Positions 1 to 5,280 of a stretch of 8,584 nucleotides of DNA are shown here, piece by piece; within the stretch, counting starts at the first letter, position 1, and each line of letters starts with the position of its first letter. Both the position numbers and the translations under genes were made by a program. Source of the stretch: JAWLGW01 sp964569055 (GTDB taxonomy: Bacteria; Planctomycetota; J058); assembly GCA_964569055.1 (NCBI GenBank), contig CAZMSZ010000333.1, forward strand, positions 1 to 8,584, read 5' to 3'. Under the pieces are notes generated by a model. That model searched no databases. It saw only the letters and a program-made list of their open reading frames with translations, and was not told where the DNA came from.

Positions 1-1
1 C

Positions 2-337
2 GTGGCGGACGGGCGGCTCTCCTGCCAGCTCTACCAGCGCAGCGCCGACCTGTTCCTGGGCGTCCCGTTCAACATCGCGTCCTACGCGCTGCTGACGCGC
101 ATGGTCGCGCAGGTGACCGGCCTCCGCCCCGGCGAGTTCGTGCACACCTTCGGCGACGTGCACCTCTACACCAACCACCTCGAGCAGGCGAAGCTCCAGC
201 TCTCGCGCGAGCCGCGGGCGCTGCCGACCTTGCGGCTCGACCCGCAGGTGCGCGAGCTGGAGGCGTTCCGGTTCGAGCACGTCACGCTCGAGGGCTACAC
301 GCCCCACCCGCACATCAAGGCCCCCGTCGCGGTCTGA
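2..337 (+). CDS. thyA: Thymidylate synthase, C-terminal part (partial at left edge)
   Basis: This is the C-terminal 111 residues of thymidylate synthase, the cytoplasmic enzyme that methylates dUMP to dTMP using 5,10-methylene-THF and releases DHF. The reading frame is open to the window edge, so the first codon seen (GTG) is an internal Val and not a start. The stretch LSCQLYQRSADLFLG and the following PFNIASYALL match the dUMP/folate-binding core of E. coli ThyA. The residues corresponding to its Arg166, Asp169 and Asn177 are present. So is the GDVHLYTNH motif that carries the His207/Tyr209 equivalents. The end, GYTPHPHIKAPVAV, is the canonical C-terminus. The catalytic Cys lies upstream of the window. 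The stop overlaps the folA start by one base (TGATG), which implies translational coupling. The family assignment is near certain. Confidence 0.97.
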   Translation: MADGRLSCQLYQRSADLFLGVPFNIASYALLTRMVAQVTGLRPGEFVHTFGDVHLYTNHLEQAKLQLSREPRALPTLRLDPQVRELEAFRFEHVTLEGYTPHPHIKAPVAV

Positions 338-1386
338 TGCGCGTCACGCTGGTCGTCGCCGCGGCCGAGAACGGCGTGATCGGCCGCGAGGGCCAGCTCC
401 CCTGGCGGCTCCCGGCCGACCTCGCGCGCTTCAAGCGGCTGACCCTGGGCAAGACCGTGGTCATGGGGCGGCGCACGTTCGAGAGCGTGGGCAAGCCGCT
501 GCCCAGGCGGCGCAACCTGGTCCTGACGCGCGACCCCGCCTGGACGGCGCCGGGGGTCGAGGTGGCCGCGGGCCTGGAGGAGGCGCTGGCGCGCTGCCGC
601 CCCGACGAGGAGGTGTGCCTGGTCGGCGGGAGCGCGGTGTATCGCGAGGGCATGGCGCGCGCCCGCCGCGTGCACCTGACGCGCGTGCACGCGCGCCCCG
701 AGGGCGACGCGACCTTCCCCGACGAGCTGCTCGCGAGCTGGCGGGTCGCGGCCGAGGAGCGCCATGAGCCCGACGAGCGCCACGAGCACGCCTACAGCTT
801 CCAGGTGTGGGAGCCGGCCGCGGTCCAGATCGTGGACCCCGAGCCCGCCCTGTGGCCGGCCGAGCAGGGGGCGGCCGGCGCGGCGCTGCGCGCCGCCCTC
901 GGCGAGCGGGCGCTCTCGATCCACTTCATTGGCTCGACGGCCGTGCCGGGGCTCCCGGCCAAGGACCGGATCGACGTGCAGGTCGGGGTGGCCGCGCTCG
1001 ACGACCCCGAGCTGGGCGCCGGCCTGGCCCGGGGCGGGTTCGGCTTGCTCGAGCGGATCGACCACGACCACCTGCCGCCCGGCGCGCGCCAGCCCGGCCA
1101 GTGGGCCAAGCGCCTCGCCAAGGGCCCGAGCGAGCTCGGCCCGCTCAACGTCCACCTGCGCGTGCTCGGCGCCGAGAACTTCCGCTACGCCCTGCGCTTC
1201 CGCGACTACCTGCGCGCGCACCCCGCGGTGGCCGCGGCCTACGCCGCGGTCAAGCGCGCCCTCGCCGCCGAGTGCGGGGCCGACCGCGCGCGCTACTGCG
1301 AGCTCAAGGACCCGACCTGCGACGTGATCGCGGCCGCGGCCGCGAGCTGGGCGCCCGACTGGCAGGCCCCGCCCAGCGAGGCCTGA
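337..1386 (+). CDS. folA: Dihydrofolate reductase fused to a C-terminal GrpB/UPF0157 domain
   Basis: This 349-residue protein has two domains. Residues 1-160 are a full-length DHFR, which reduces DHF to THF with NADPH. It shows NGVIG at 12-16, LPW at 21-23, the substrate-binding acid Asp28 in LPADL, the NADP-binding GRRTFES at 44-50 and LVGGSAVY at 95-102, and the usual ending near YSFQVWE (153-159). Residues 163-345 are a GrpB/UPF0157 domain of the nucleotidyltransferase superfamily. They include the FIGSTAVPGLPAKDRIDVQV block (197-216), with the GS motif at 199-200 and an acidic Asp213, then WAKR, NVHLRV and RDYLRAHP. From memory, the wording of this domain resembles the GrpB-like extension of actinobacterial CoaE proteins more than stand-alone GrpB. 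There is no stop between the domains, third-position GC stays uniform, and the in-frame GTG codons at 805 and 832 lack ribosome binding sites. A true fusion is therefore preferred. The gene lies directly after thyA, completing the thymidylate cycle. The function of the GrpB domain is unknown. Confidence 0.95.
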   Translation: MRVTLVVAAAENGVIGREGQLPWRLPADLARFKRLTLGKTVVMGRRTFESVGKPLPRRRNLVLTRDPAWTAPGVEVAAGLEEALARCRPDEEVCLVGGSAVYREGMARARRVHLTRVHARPEGDATFPDELLASWRVAAEERHEPDERHEHAYSFQVWEPAAVQIVDPEPALWPAEQGAAGAALRAALGERALSIHFIGSTAVPGLPAKDRIDVQVGVAALDDPELGAGLARGGFGLLERIDHDHLPPGARQPGQWAKRLAKGPSELGPLNVHLRVLGAENFRYALRFRDYLRAHPAVAAAYAAVKRALAAECGADRARYCELKDPTCDVIAAAAASWAPDWQAPPSEA

Positions 1387-1549
1387 GCGCCCGCCGCTCG
1401 CGCCGAATGTGCGGTCGCCCGCCGCGGCGCCGTGCTACCGTGGAGGTTCGACGCGAGGCCCGACAACCGTGGCCCTGGCTTCGACCCTACGGCATTCCAC
1501 CTGCGGCGTGCTCTACGGTTCCCCTTCGCGCAGGCAGACCGGAAGCCCC
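1387..1549 (+). promoter_or_regulatory. Intergenic leader before the small-gene cluster
   Basis: This is a 163-base gap between folA and the next gene. Frames open across it have many A/T-ending codons, unlike the almost pure G/C third positions on either side, so I read it as noncoding. It contains an extended -10-like TGCTACCGT (1433-1441). It also contains a weak stem-loop pairing CCTGCG (1500-1505) with CGCAGG (1529-1534) just before the next start. No tRNA, known riboswitch or U-tract terminator was recognised. A promoter for the downstream cluster is plausible but unproven. Confidence 0.3.
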
Positions 1550-1987
1550 GTGACCCTCCCCACCAAGCCGATCTCCGTCCGCGGCGGCCCCGCCCCGGCG
1601 GCGGAGCCCCTCACGCTGGCCCGGATCCAGCACTACGTCTGGCGCCGCTACGTCGAGTTCGCGCCGGCCCCGTTCGCGCTCGACGAGGAGGCGGCGCTCG
1701 CGTTCCTCGAGGCGCACCACCGCGAGCACCCGCTCGCCGGCGACGCCGAGTGCTTCTATTACGGGATCCTGGCCTACGAGCGCTCGTTCGGCGGCGGGCG
1801 CGCGGCGCGCGCGCGGCTCGAGCGCGCGCTCGAGGCGTTCACCGCCTACCGCGCCCAGACCAGCTCCGACTTCCGCTGGGACCCGGTCGAAGACCGCTAC
1901 CACGACGCCCTGCGCGAGCTCGAGGCCGAGCTCACGACCGGCGCCGCGCGCGAGGAGGTGCGTCATGCTTCGCAAGTTCGTGGGTGA
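1550..1987 (+). CDS. Hypothetical helical protein, 145 residues
   Basis: This family was not recognised. I chose the GTG at 1550 because third-position GC rises abruptly to almost 100% from that codon, and GGAAG lies five bases upstream. The same frame is open back to 1409, but the upstream codons look noncoding. The product is soluble and predicted helical, with no signal peptide or membrane segment. After a Pro-rich N-terminus (residues 1-20) come helices around 22-37 (including IQHYVWRRY), 45-59, 66-80 (CFYYGILAYERSF), 84-103 and 112-128. The helix 66-80/84-103 pair resembles a single degenerate TPR hairpin, which might suggest a protein-binding role. It is the first gene of a tight three-gene cluster, and its 3' end overlaps the next gene by 23 bases. 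A longer GTG start at 1409 is the alternative but is less likely. Confidence 0.7.
   Translation: MTLPTKPISVRGGPAPAAEPLTLARIQHYVWRRYVEFAPAPFALDEEAALAFLEAHHREHPLAGDAECFYYGILAYERSFGGGRAARARLERALEAFTAYRAQTSSDFRWDPVEDRYHDALRELEAELTTGAAREEVRHASQVRG
1952..1958 (+). promoter_or_regulatory. Strong Shine-Dalgarno sequence for the 57-residue gene
   Basis: GAGGAGG lies inside the end of the preceding gene, six bases before the ATG at 1965. It is among the best ribosome binding sites in the window and is the main reason for calling the short gene that follows. Confidence 0.75.
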
Positions 1988-2138
1988 CAAGCGGAGCATC
2001 GAGGCCCGCAGCGCCGACCGCGGGCGGACCTGGAGCGTGCGGCACTTCGACCGCGGCCGGCTCACCGAGTACTCGCGGGTGACCCTGGCCGAGGTCGAGG
2101 CGCTGGCCACCAAGAACGGCATGCGCCCGGCGAGCTGA
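1965..2138 (+). CDS. Small basic hypothetical protein, 57 residues
   Basis: This is a short gene that standard length cut-offs would miss. It starts with ATG behind a textbook GAGGAGG and overlaps the last 23 bases of the upstream gene in another frame. It ends three bases before the next start. Third codon positions are almost all G or C, which supports real coding. The product begins MLRKFVGDKRSIEARS and continues RGRTWSVRHFDRGRLTEYSR, then a short acidic helix TLAEVEALATKNG. It looks like a small basic beta-beta-alpha protein without Cys, signal peptide or membrane segment. I do not recognise the family. The aromatic and Arg-rich strands could bind nucleic acid or a partner protein, but nothing shows this directly. 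Its position inside a coupled cluster suggests it is made together with its 145- and 114-residue neighbours. Confidence 0.75.
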   Translation: MLRKFVGDKRSIEARSADRGRTWSVRHFDRGRLTEYSRVTLAEVEALATKNGMRPAS

Positions 2139-2141
2139 CCC

Positions 2142-2486
2142 ATGAAGCCGCAGGCCCCCGAGGCGGACGTGACGCTCAGCCCGCACGAGCGGGCCTCGCG
2201 CGCCGGCGCGGTCGTGGTCGAGCTGGTCGAGCTGCTCGAGCGCATGCGAAGCGCGCAGGGCGCCGAGCGGCGCGCGCTGTACGCGCGCTGCCTCCCGCTC
2301 CTCGCCTCGCTGGCGGAGCTGACGGGGCCGCCGCTCCAGACCCGCGAGCTGGTCGCCTCGCGCCACGAGGCGGGCTGGCACCTGCGCTCCCTGGCGGGCC
2401 TGGCCGAGATCAACACCAGCGCCGACGCCGAGCACGCGGCCTGGGCCCGCGCCAGCCTCGACCAGCTCGCCGCGCAGCTGGCCTGA
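2142..2486 (+). CDS. Hypothetical all-helical protein, 114 residues
   Basis: The ATG lies three bases after the stop of the 57-residue gene. With no strong Shine-Dalgarno of its own, translation probably depends on coupling. The protein is predicted almost entirely helical. It has a helix around residues 18-36 (VVVELVELLERMRSAQG), one around 40-60 (RRALYARCLPLLASLAEL), one around 64-88 with TRELVASRHEAGWHLRSL, and a C-terminal helix that includes WARASLDQLAAQLA. It has no export signal, membrane segment or catalytic motif. A small helical bundle or adaptor is the most that can be said. I did not recognise a family. Third-position GC is uniformly high, so the gene is probably real. It is the last gene of the cluster. 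Confidence 0.75.
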   Translation: MKPQAPEADVTLSPHERASRAGAVVVELVELLERMRSAQGAERRALYARCLPLLASLAELTGPPLQTRELVASRHEAGWHLRSLAGLAEINTSADAEHAAWARASLDQLAAQLA

Positions 2487-2572
2487 GCAGGGGGGCGAGG
2501 GCCTCCTCCTCGGCTCGCGGAATCGCGCGCGCTGATCTAGAGTGCGCCCTCCCCAGCACCCGGGAGACGCCA
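2487..2572 (+). promoter_or_regulatory. Short gap with possible terminator hairpin and promoter-like hexamer
   Basis: This gap holds an imperfect inverted repeat: GCGAG (2495-2499) pairs with CTCGC (2514-2518), and GAGG/CCTC complementarity lies inside. It could end the small-gene cluster, but there is no T-tract. Downstream lies TAGAGT (2538-2543), a 4-of-6 match to a sigma-70 -10 box placed 29 bases before the next start, with no recognisable -35. The next gene has GGGAG (2562-2566) as its ribosome binding site, six bases from its ATG. Confidence 0.25.
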
Positions 2573-3832
2573 ATGTCCGTCGAGTTCACCCTCACCGGCT
2601 GCGAGCTCGACGCGGACGGCTGGGACGCGCTGCTGCAGGAGTGGTCCGCGGGCGAGGAGCTGTACGGGGAGGCGTGCTTCGTCGACGGCGGGGCGCACCT
2701 CCTGGGCGCGGGCTCGATCCGGGGCGTGCAGCTGCTCGAGGGAGCGGACGGCGCGATCGACGTGCGGCTGGCGGCGCTCTCCAGCCGGGCCGACTGGCGG
2801 CGCGCCTACGCGGTGATTCGCCGGGCGCTCGAGCGCGGGGGCGGGACGTTCACCCGCGAGGACGGCGAGGTGCTCGCGGCCGAGGCCCTGACCCCCGAGG
2901 CGGCCGAGGAGGCGGCGGTCCGCGACTTCTGCTTCGCGGTCCAGTCGGTCACGCACGCGCTCTCCGAGGGGCACGAGCCCATGCTCCCCGTCGGCGCGTT
3001 CATGCTCGAGCTCCAGGCGAGCGACGTCCCCTCGCCCTGCCGCCCCGAGGACGTGCCCGCGGTCGAGGCGCGGCTCGCCGAGCGGGTCGCGCGCTACGCC
3101 GTGGCGTTCGCCGCCTCGACCCTGGTGCTGGGGGTGGCCGGCAAGCGCGTGCGGCTGGCGACCTGGGCGCGGATCCCCACCCTGGTCGCCGCCGACGTGC
3201 ACTGCGTGGCGGTGCAGGGGATCGAGGAGCCGATCCCCACCGAGCGGCTCCTCGAGCTGGTCGGCGCGCGGGCCGAGCGGCTCGGGGGCGCCGCGGAGGG
3301 CGGCCGGATCTACCTGCCCGAGCTCGACGAGGAGGCGGACCGCGAGCTGCTCGCGAGCCTGCAGGAGGCGAGCCGCCCGCTCGAGACCCTCGTGGCCGAG
3401 CTGGGGAGCGCGCTCCCCGACGACGACCCCGCCGAGGCGGGGCGGGCGCGCGGCGGCGACGCCGCCGCGCTGCTGGCGGACGCCCGGCGCGCGGCCCGCG
3501 TGCTGGCCGAGGTGCTGCTCGAGCAGGGCGGCGAGGTGGAGGACGCCAAGCGACGGCTGCTGCGCGAGGGCGTGCCCGAGGACACGATCGGCGCGGTGTT
3601 CGGCGCCGCGGGCGTGTGCCTCACCGTGCTGAAGGAGGAGGGCGGGGCGACCCCGCGCGCGGCCGCGCGCCTGGCCGAGGCCGGCCTGCCCCCCGCGCTG
3701 GTCGAGGTGATCCTCGCGGAGCTGGGTCAGGCCGTCGGCGCCCGGCCGCGCTCGCCCTGGCGGGGGTGCGCCTGTCTGCTGCTGCTCGCGCTGCTGGCGA
3801 TCGGCGCGGCGGTCGCGCTGATCAGGGGCTGA
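2573..3832 (+). CDS. Tail-anchored hypothetical protein with duplicated helical hairpin
   Basis: This 419-residue protein belongs to a family I do not recognise. The ATG start is supported by GGGAG six bases upstream. Residues 1-280 form a mixed alpha/beta cytoplasmic region. It includes a segment FCFAVQSVTHAL (about 122-133) and a strand-rich stretch VARYAVAFAASTLVLG (about 178-193). Residues 290-390 are helical and contain a likely internal duplication: AKRRLLREGVPEDTIGAVF (about 325-343) and AARLAEAGLPPALVEVIL (about 364-381). Both follow the pattern A-x-R-L-x-x-x-G-x-P followed by an amphipathic helix. The last 25 residues, after PW, are a hydrophobic helix GCACLLLLALLAIGAAVAL ending IRG. 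That gives a single C-terminal membrane anchor with the bulk in the cytoplasm. There is no signal peptide. The 3' end overlaps the convergent MOSC gene by 11 bases. The function is unknown; a membrane-tethered scaffold or sensor is only a guess. Confidence 0.85.
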   Translation: MSVEFTLTGCELDADGWDALLQEWSAGEELYGEACFVDGGAHLLGAGSIRGVQLLEGADGAIDVRLAALSSRADWRRAYAVIRRALERGGGTFTREDGEVLAAEALTPEAAEEAAVRDFCFAVQSVTHALSEGHEPMLPVGAFMLELQASDVPSPCRPEDVPAVEARLAERVARYAVAFAASTLVLGVAGKRVRLATWARIPTLVAADVHCVAVQGIEEPIPTERLLELVGARAERLGGAAEGGRIYLPELDEEADRELLASLQEASRPLETLVAELGSALPDDDPAEAGRARGGDAAALLADARRAARVLAEVLLEQGGEVEDAKRRLLREGVPEDTIGAVFGAAGVCLTVLKEEGGATPRAAARLAEAGLPPALVEVILAELGQAVGARPRSPWRGCACLLLLALLAIGAAVALIRG

Positions 3833-4370
3833 CGACCTCCACCACGCCGCCGACCGCCACGCGGCCGCCCTCGAGCACGCGCGCGTTCACGCCGCGCAGG
3901 CGGCGCTCGCGGTGCGCCTTGGCGTTGACCCACTTCAGCGCCTCGACCCCGAACCTGGCCGCGAACTTGTCGCAGCCGAGGTGCGGCGCGGCCGTGACCT
4001 CGAGCAGCGCGGTCCCCAGGCGGAGGCGCGTCCCGGCGGGCAGCGCCTCCTGCGAGAGGTCGAGGTCGACCTGCACGTTGTCTCCCGGCAGGTGGAGCGG
4101 CCGCTCGGTCCCCGCGATCAGCCGCGTGACCCGCACGTTCATGAGCGTGACCTGCTCGTCGAGGTCGCGCCCCTCCTTCTCGCGCCAGCGGTCGCCGTGG
4201 ACGCCACCCTCGGGGCTGAGCTCGACCTCCGCCGGGGTCTGGTGGACGCCGCTCCCCTGGCGCAGCACCAGCAGCGCGACGGTGCCCACCCTGCGCGGCG
4301 CGGGCTCGAGCGCCAGCCAGCGGGCCTCGAGCTCGGCGGCGGACTCGCTGAGCGGCGTGAGCGGGGTCAT
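3822..4370 (-). CDS. MOSC domain-containing protein
   Basis: This is a 182-residue stand-alone MOSC domain. MOSC is the beta-rich fold named for the C-terminal domain of molybdenum cofactor sulfurase and is associated with molybdopterin-linked sulfur transfer. Characteristic blocks are visible: a core strand with a GS near 39-40, GVHGDRW at 56-62, EQVTLMN at 72-78, a NVQVDLDLS segment at 98-106, the conserved-cysteine motif PHLGCDKFAARFG with Cys133, and RGVNARVLEGG at 159-169. The ATG at 4370 follows AGGAGG by four bases, so the longer open frame upstream is discarded. There is no signal peptide, so the protein is cytoplasmic. It stands alone, with no moaA/moeA-type neighbours, and is divergent from the TPR gene. 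Its exact substrate cannot be told from the sequence. Confidence 0.92.
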   Translation of the reverse strand: MTPLTPLSESAAELEARWLALEPAPRRVGTVALLVLRQGSGVHQTPAEVELSPEGGVHGDRWREKEGRDLDEQVTLMNVRVTRLIAGTERPLHLPGDNVQVDLDLSQEALPAGTRLRLGTALLEVTAAPHLGCDKFAARFGVEALKWVNAKAHRERRLRGVNARVLEGGRVAVGGVVEVVSP

Positions 4371-4374
4371 GCGG

Positions 4375-4380
4375 CCTCCT
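4375..4380 (-). promoter_or_regulatory. Shine-Dalgarno sequence fixing the MOSC start
   Basis: AGGAGG on the minus strand lies four bases before the ATG at 4370. It selects this start over the frame that stays open for a further 120 codons upstream. Confidence 0.8.
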
Positions 4381-4399
4381 GGGTGCCGAGAGGATACGC

Positions 4400-4421
4400 G
4401 CCCCGCGCCGGCGCGCGGGGC
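4400..4421. repeat. Perfect inverted repeat in the divergent promoter region
   Basis: A 9-bp perfect stem (GCCCCGCGC with GCGCGGGGC) surrounds a CGGC centre. It lies between the divergent MOSC and TPR genes, 30 bases upstream of the MOSC start. A TATCCT hexamer (minus strand, 4391-4396) sits between it and that start. It could be an operator or a leader hairpin. Short GC-only palindromes also arise by chance in a genome this GC-rich. Confidence 0.4.
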
Positions 4422-4487
4422 TCGGTCGGGGCGGGCGGGCCCCGCACCGCGCTGGCGTCGGGTCGTGCGATCCTGCGCGATCTGGGG

Positions 4488-4493
4488 CAGAAT
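4488..4493 (+). promoter_or_regulatory. Possible -10 element for the TPR gene
   Basis: CAGAAT matches the -10 consensus at four of six positions and is one of few A/T-rich hexamers in the gap. It lies 34 bases before the GTG start. No -35 box is recognisable at the expected spacing, so this is weak. Confidence 0.2.
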
Positions 4494-4527
4494 CACGCCC
4501 GAAGCCACGCCTGCCGCGGAGCCCCTC

Positions 4528-5277
4528 GTGCATCCCCTCCTGATCGCCAGCGCCCTCAGCCTCTCGATCCTGCTCAGCCTGCTGCTGATCCCCGAGCACC
4601 CGCACACCTTCCTGGGCCCGTTCCTGGCGCTGGTGGCGTTCATCCCGACCGTCACGCTGCTGTGGCGGCGCACCTCCAACCAGGTGCGCCCGTTCTTCGA
4701 GACCGCGCAGCGCCAGGCCCAGAGCGGCAACGTCGCGCAGGCGATCGAGTCGCTCGAGAAGGCGCTGGCCTACAAGAACTGGCAGCTGTTCCTCGAGCAG
4801 CAGGTCAACACCGAGATCGGGGTGTTCTACTGGGCGCAAGGCAAGGAGAAGGAGGCGATCGAGCGGCTGCGCCAGGGCTACCCCAAGGTCTCGCTCGGCC
4901 ACCTCGTGCTCGGCGCCGCGCTGTACCGCGGCGGCCAGCTCGACGAGGCGCTCAAGGCGCTCGAGCTGGGGATCCGCTACAACAAGACCTCGCCGGTCCT
5001 CTACAACGTCCTCGCCTGGATCCTCGCCAAGGAGAACCGGCGCGACGAGGCGATCGAGGCCCTGACCCGCGGCCTCAAGGCGCTCAAGGCGGACGAGGCG
5101 ACCTCCGACAACCTCGAGCGGCTGCGCAACGACAAGCGCATGAACATGAAGCCGTTCGGCGACCACTGGTTCATGCTGCGGTTCGAGACCCCCAAGGGCA
5201 TGGTCGCCCAGGCGCCGGCCCGCAAGGGCTTCCGCCAGCCCAAGAAGCCGACCAAGCGCGAGGCGCGCCAGCGCTGA
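4528..5277 (+). CDS. Membrane-anchored TPR protein
   Basis: This 249-residue protein starts at a GTG with GGAG (4518-4521) six bases upstream. Another in-frame GTG at 4465 lacks such a site. The N-terminus holds two closely spaced hydrophobic segments (about 4-21 and 28-45) ending in WRR. They should form a membrane hairpin that leaves the rest in the cytoplasm. Residues about 56-190 are tetratricopeptide repeats with recognisable consensus: GNVAQAIESLEKAL (67-80), an intermediate helix pair with YWAQGKEKEAIERL (101-114), LGAALYRGGQLDEALKALE (128-146), and LAWILAKENRRDEAIEAL (162-179). The remaining tail includes FGDHWFMLRFETPKG and ends in a strongly basic segment rich in Lys/Arg (about 233-249). 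TPRs bind proteins, so a membrane-bound scaffold is the likely role. No partner is identifiable. The gene ends three bases before the convergent 277-residue gene. Confidence 0.9.
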   Translation: MHPLLIASALSLSILLSLLLIPEHPHTFLGPFLALVAFIPTVTLLWRRTSNQVRPFFETAQRQAQSGNVAQAIESLEKALAYKNWQLFLEQQVNTEIGVFYWAQGKEKEAIERLRQGYPKVSLGHLVLGAALYRGGQLDEALKALELGIRYNKTSPVLYNVLAWILAKENRRDEAIEALTRGLKALKADEATSDNLERLRNDKRMNMKPFGDHWFMLRFETPKGMVAQAPARKGFRQPKKPTKREARQR

Positions 5278-5280
5278 GCC

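Noticed and set aside
295..1221. Long minus-strand frame opposite folA (308 codons)
   Set aside because: It is an antisense shadow of a confidently identified gene, is rich in Arg/Gly/Ala/His with no recognisable domain, and is explained by the scarcity of stops at high GC.
753..1327. ATG at 764 preceded by a good GAGGAG, opening a 187-codon frame within folA
   Set aside because: The frame is out of phase with the DHFR-GrpB protein and encodes a Ser/Arg/Pro-rich low-complexity product. The Shine-Dalgarno match comes from GAG-rich Glu codons.
1446..1454. GGTTCGACG resembling a tRNA T-loop
   Set aside because: No flanking 5-bp T stem, acceptor stem or anticodon arm can be built around it.
1407..1553. 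48-codon ORF from ATG 1407 whose TGA overlaps the GTG at 1550 (GTGA), suggesting a leader peptide
   Set aside because: Over a third of its codons end in A or T, unlike every real gene here. It has no ribosome binding site, and the product is an Arg/Pro-rich sequence typical of shadow frames.
2542..4527. Upstream extension of the TPR frame giving a 911-residue protein
   Set aside because: The upstream part overlaps the 419-residue gene and the MOSC gene in shadow frames and is Arg/Gly-rich. The real start is GTG 4528 with a good ribosome binding site.
3727..5166. 479-codon minus-strand frame covering the TPR and MOSC region
   Set aside because: It is opposite the TPR gene and overlaps the MOSC gene in a different frame, with Arg-rich composition and no motifs.
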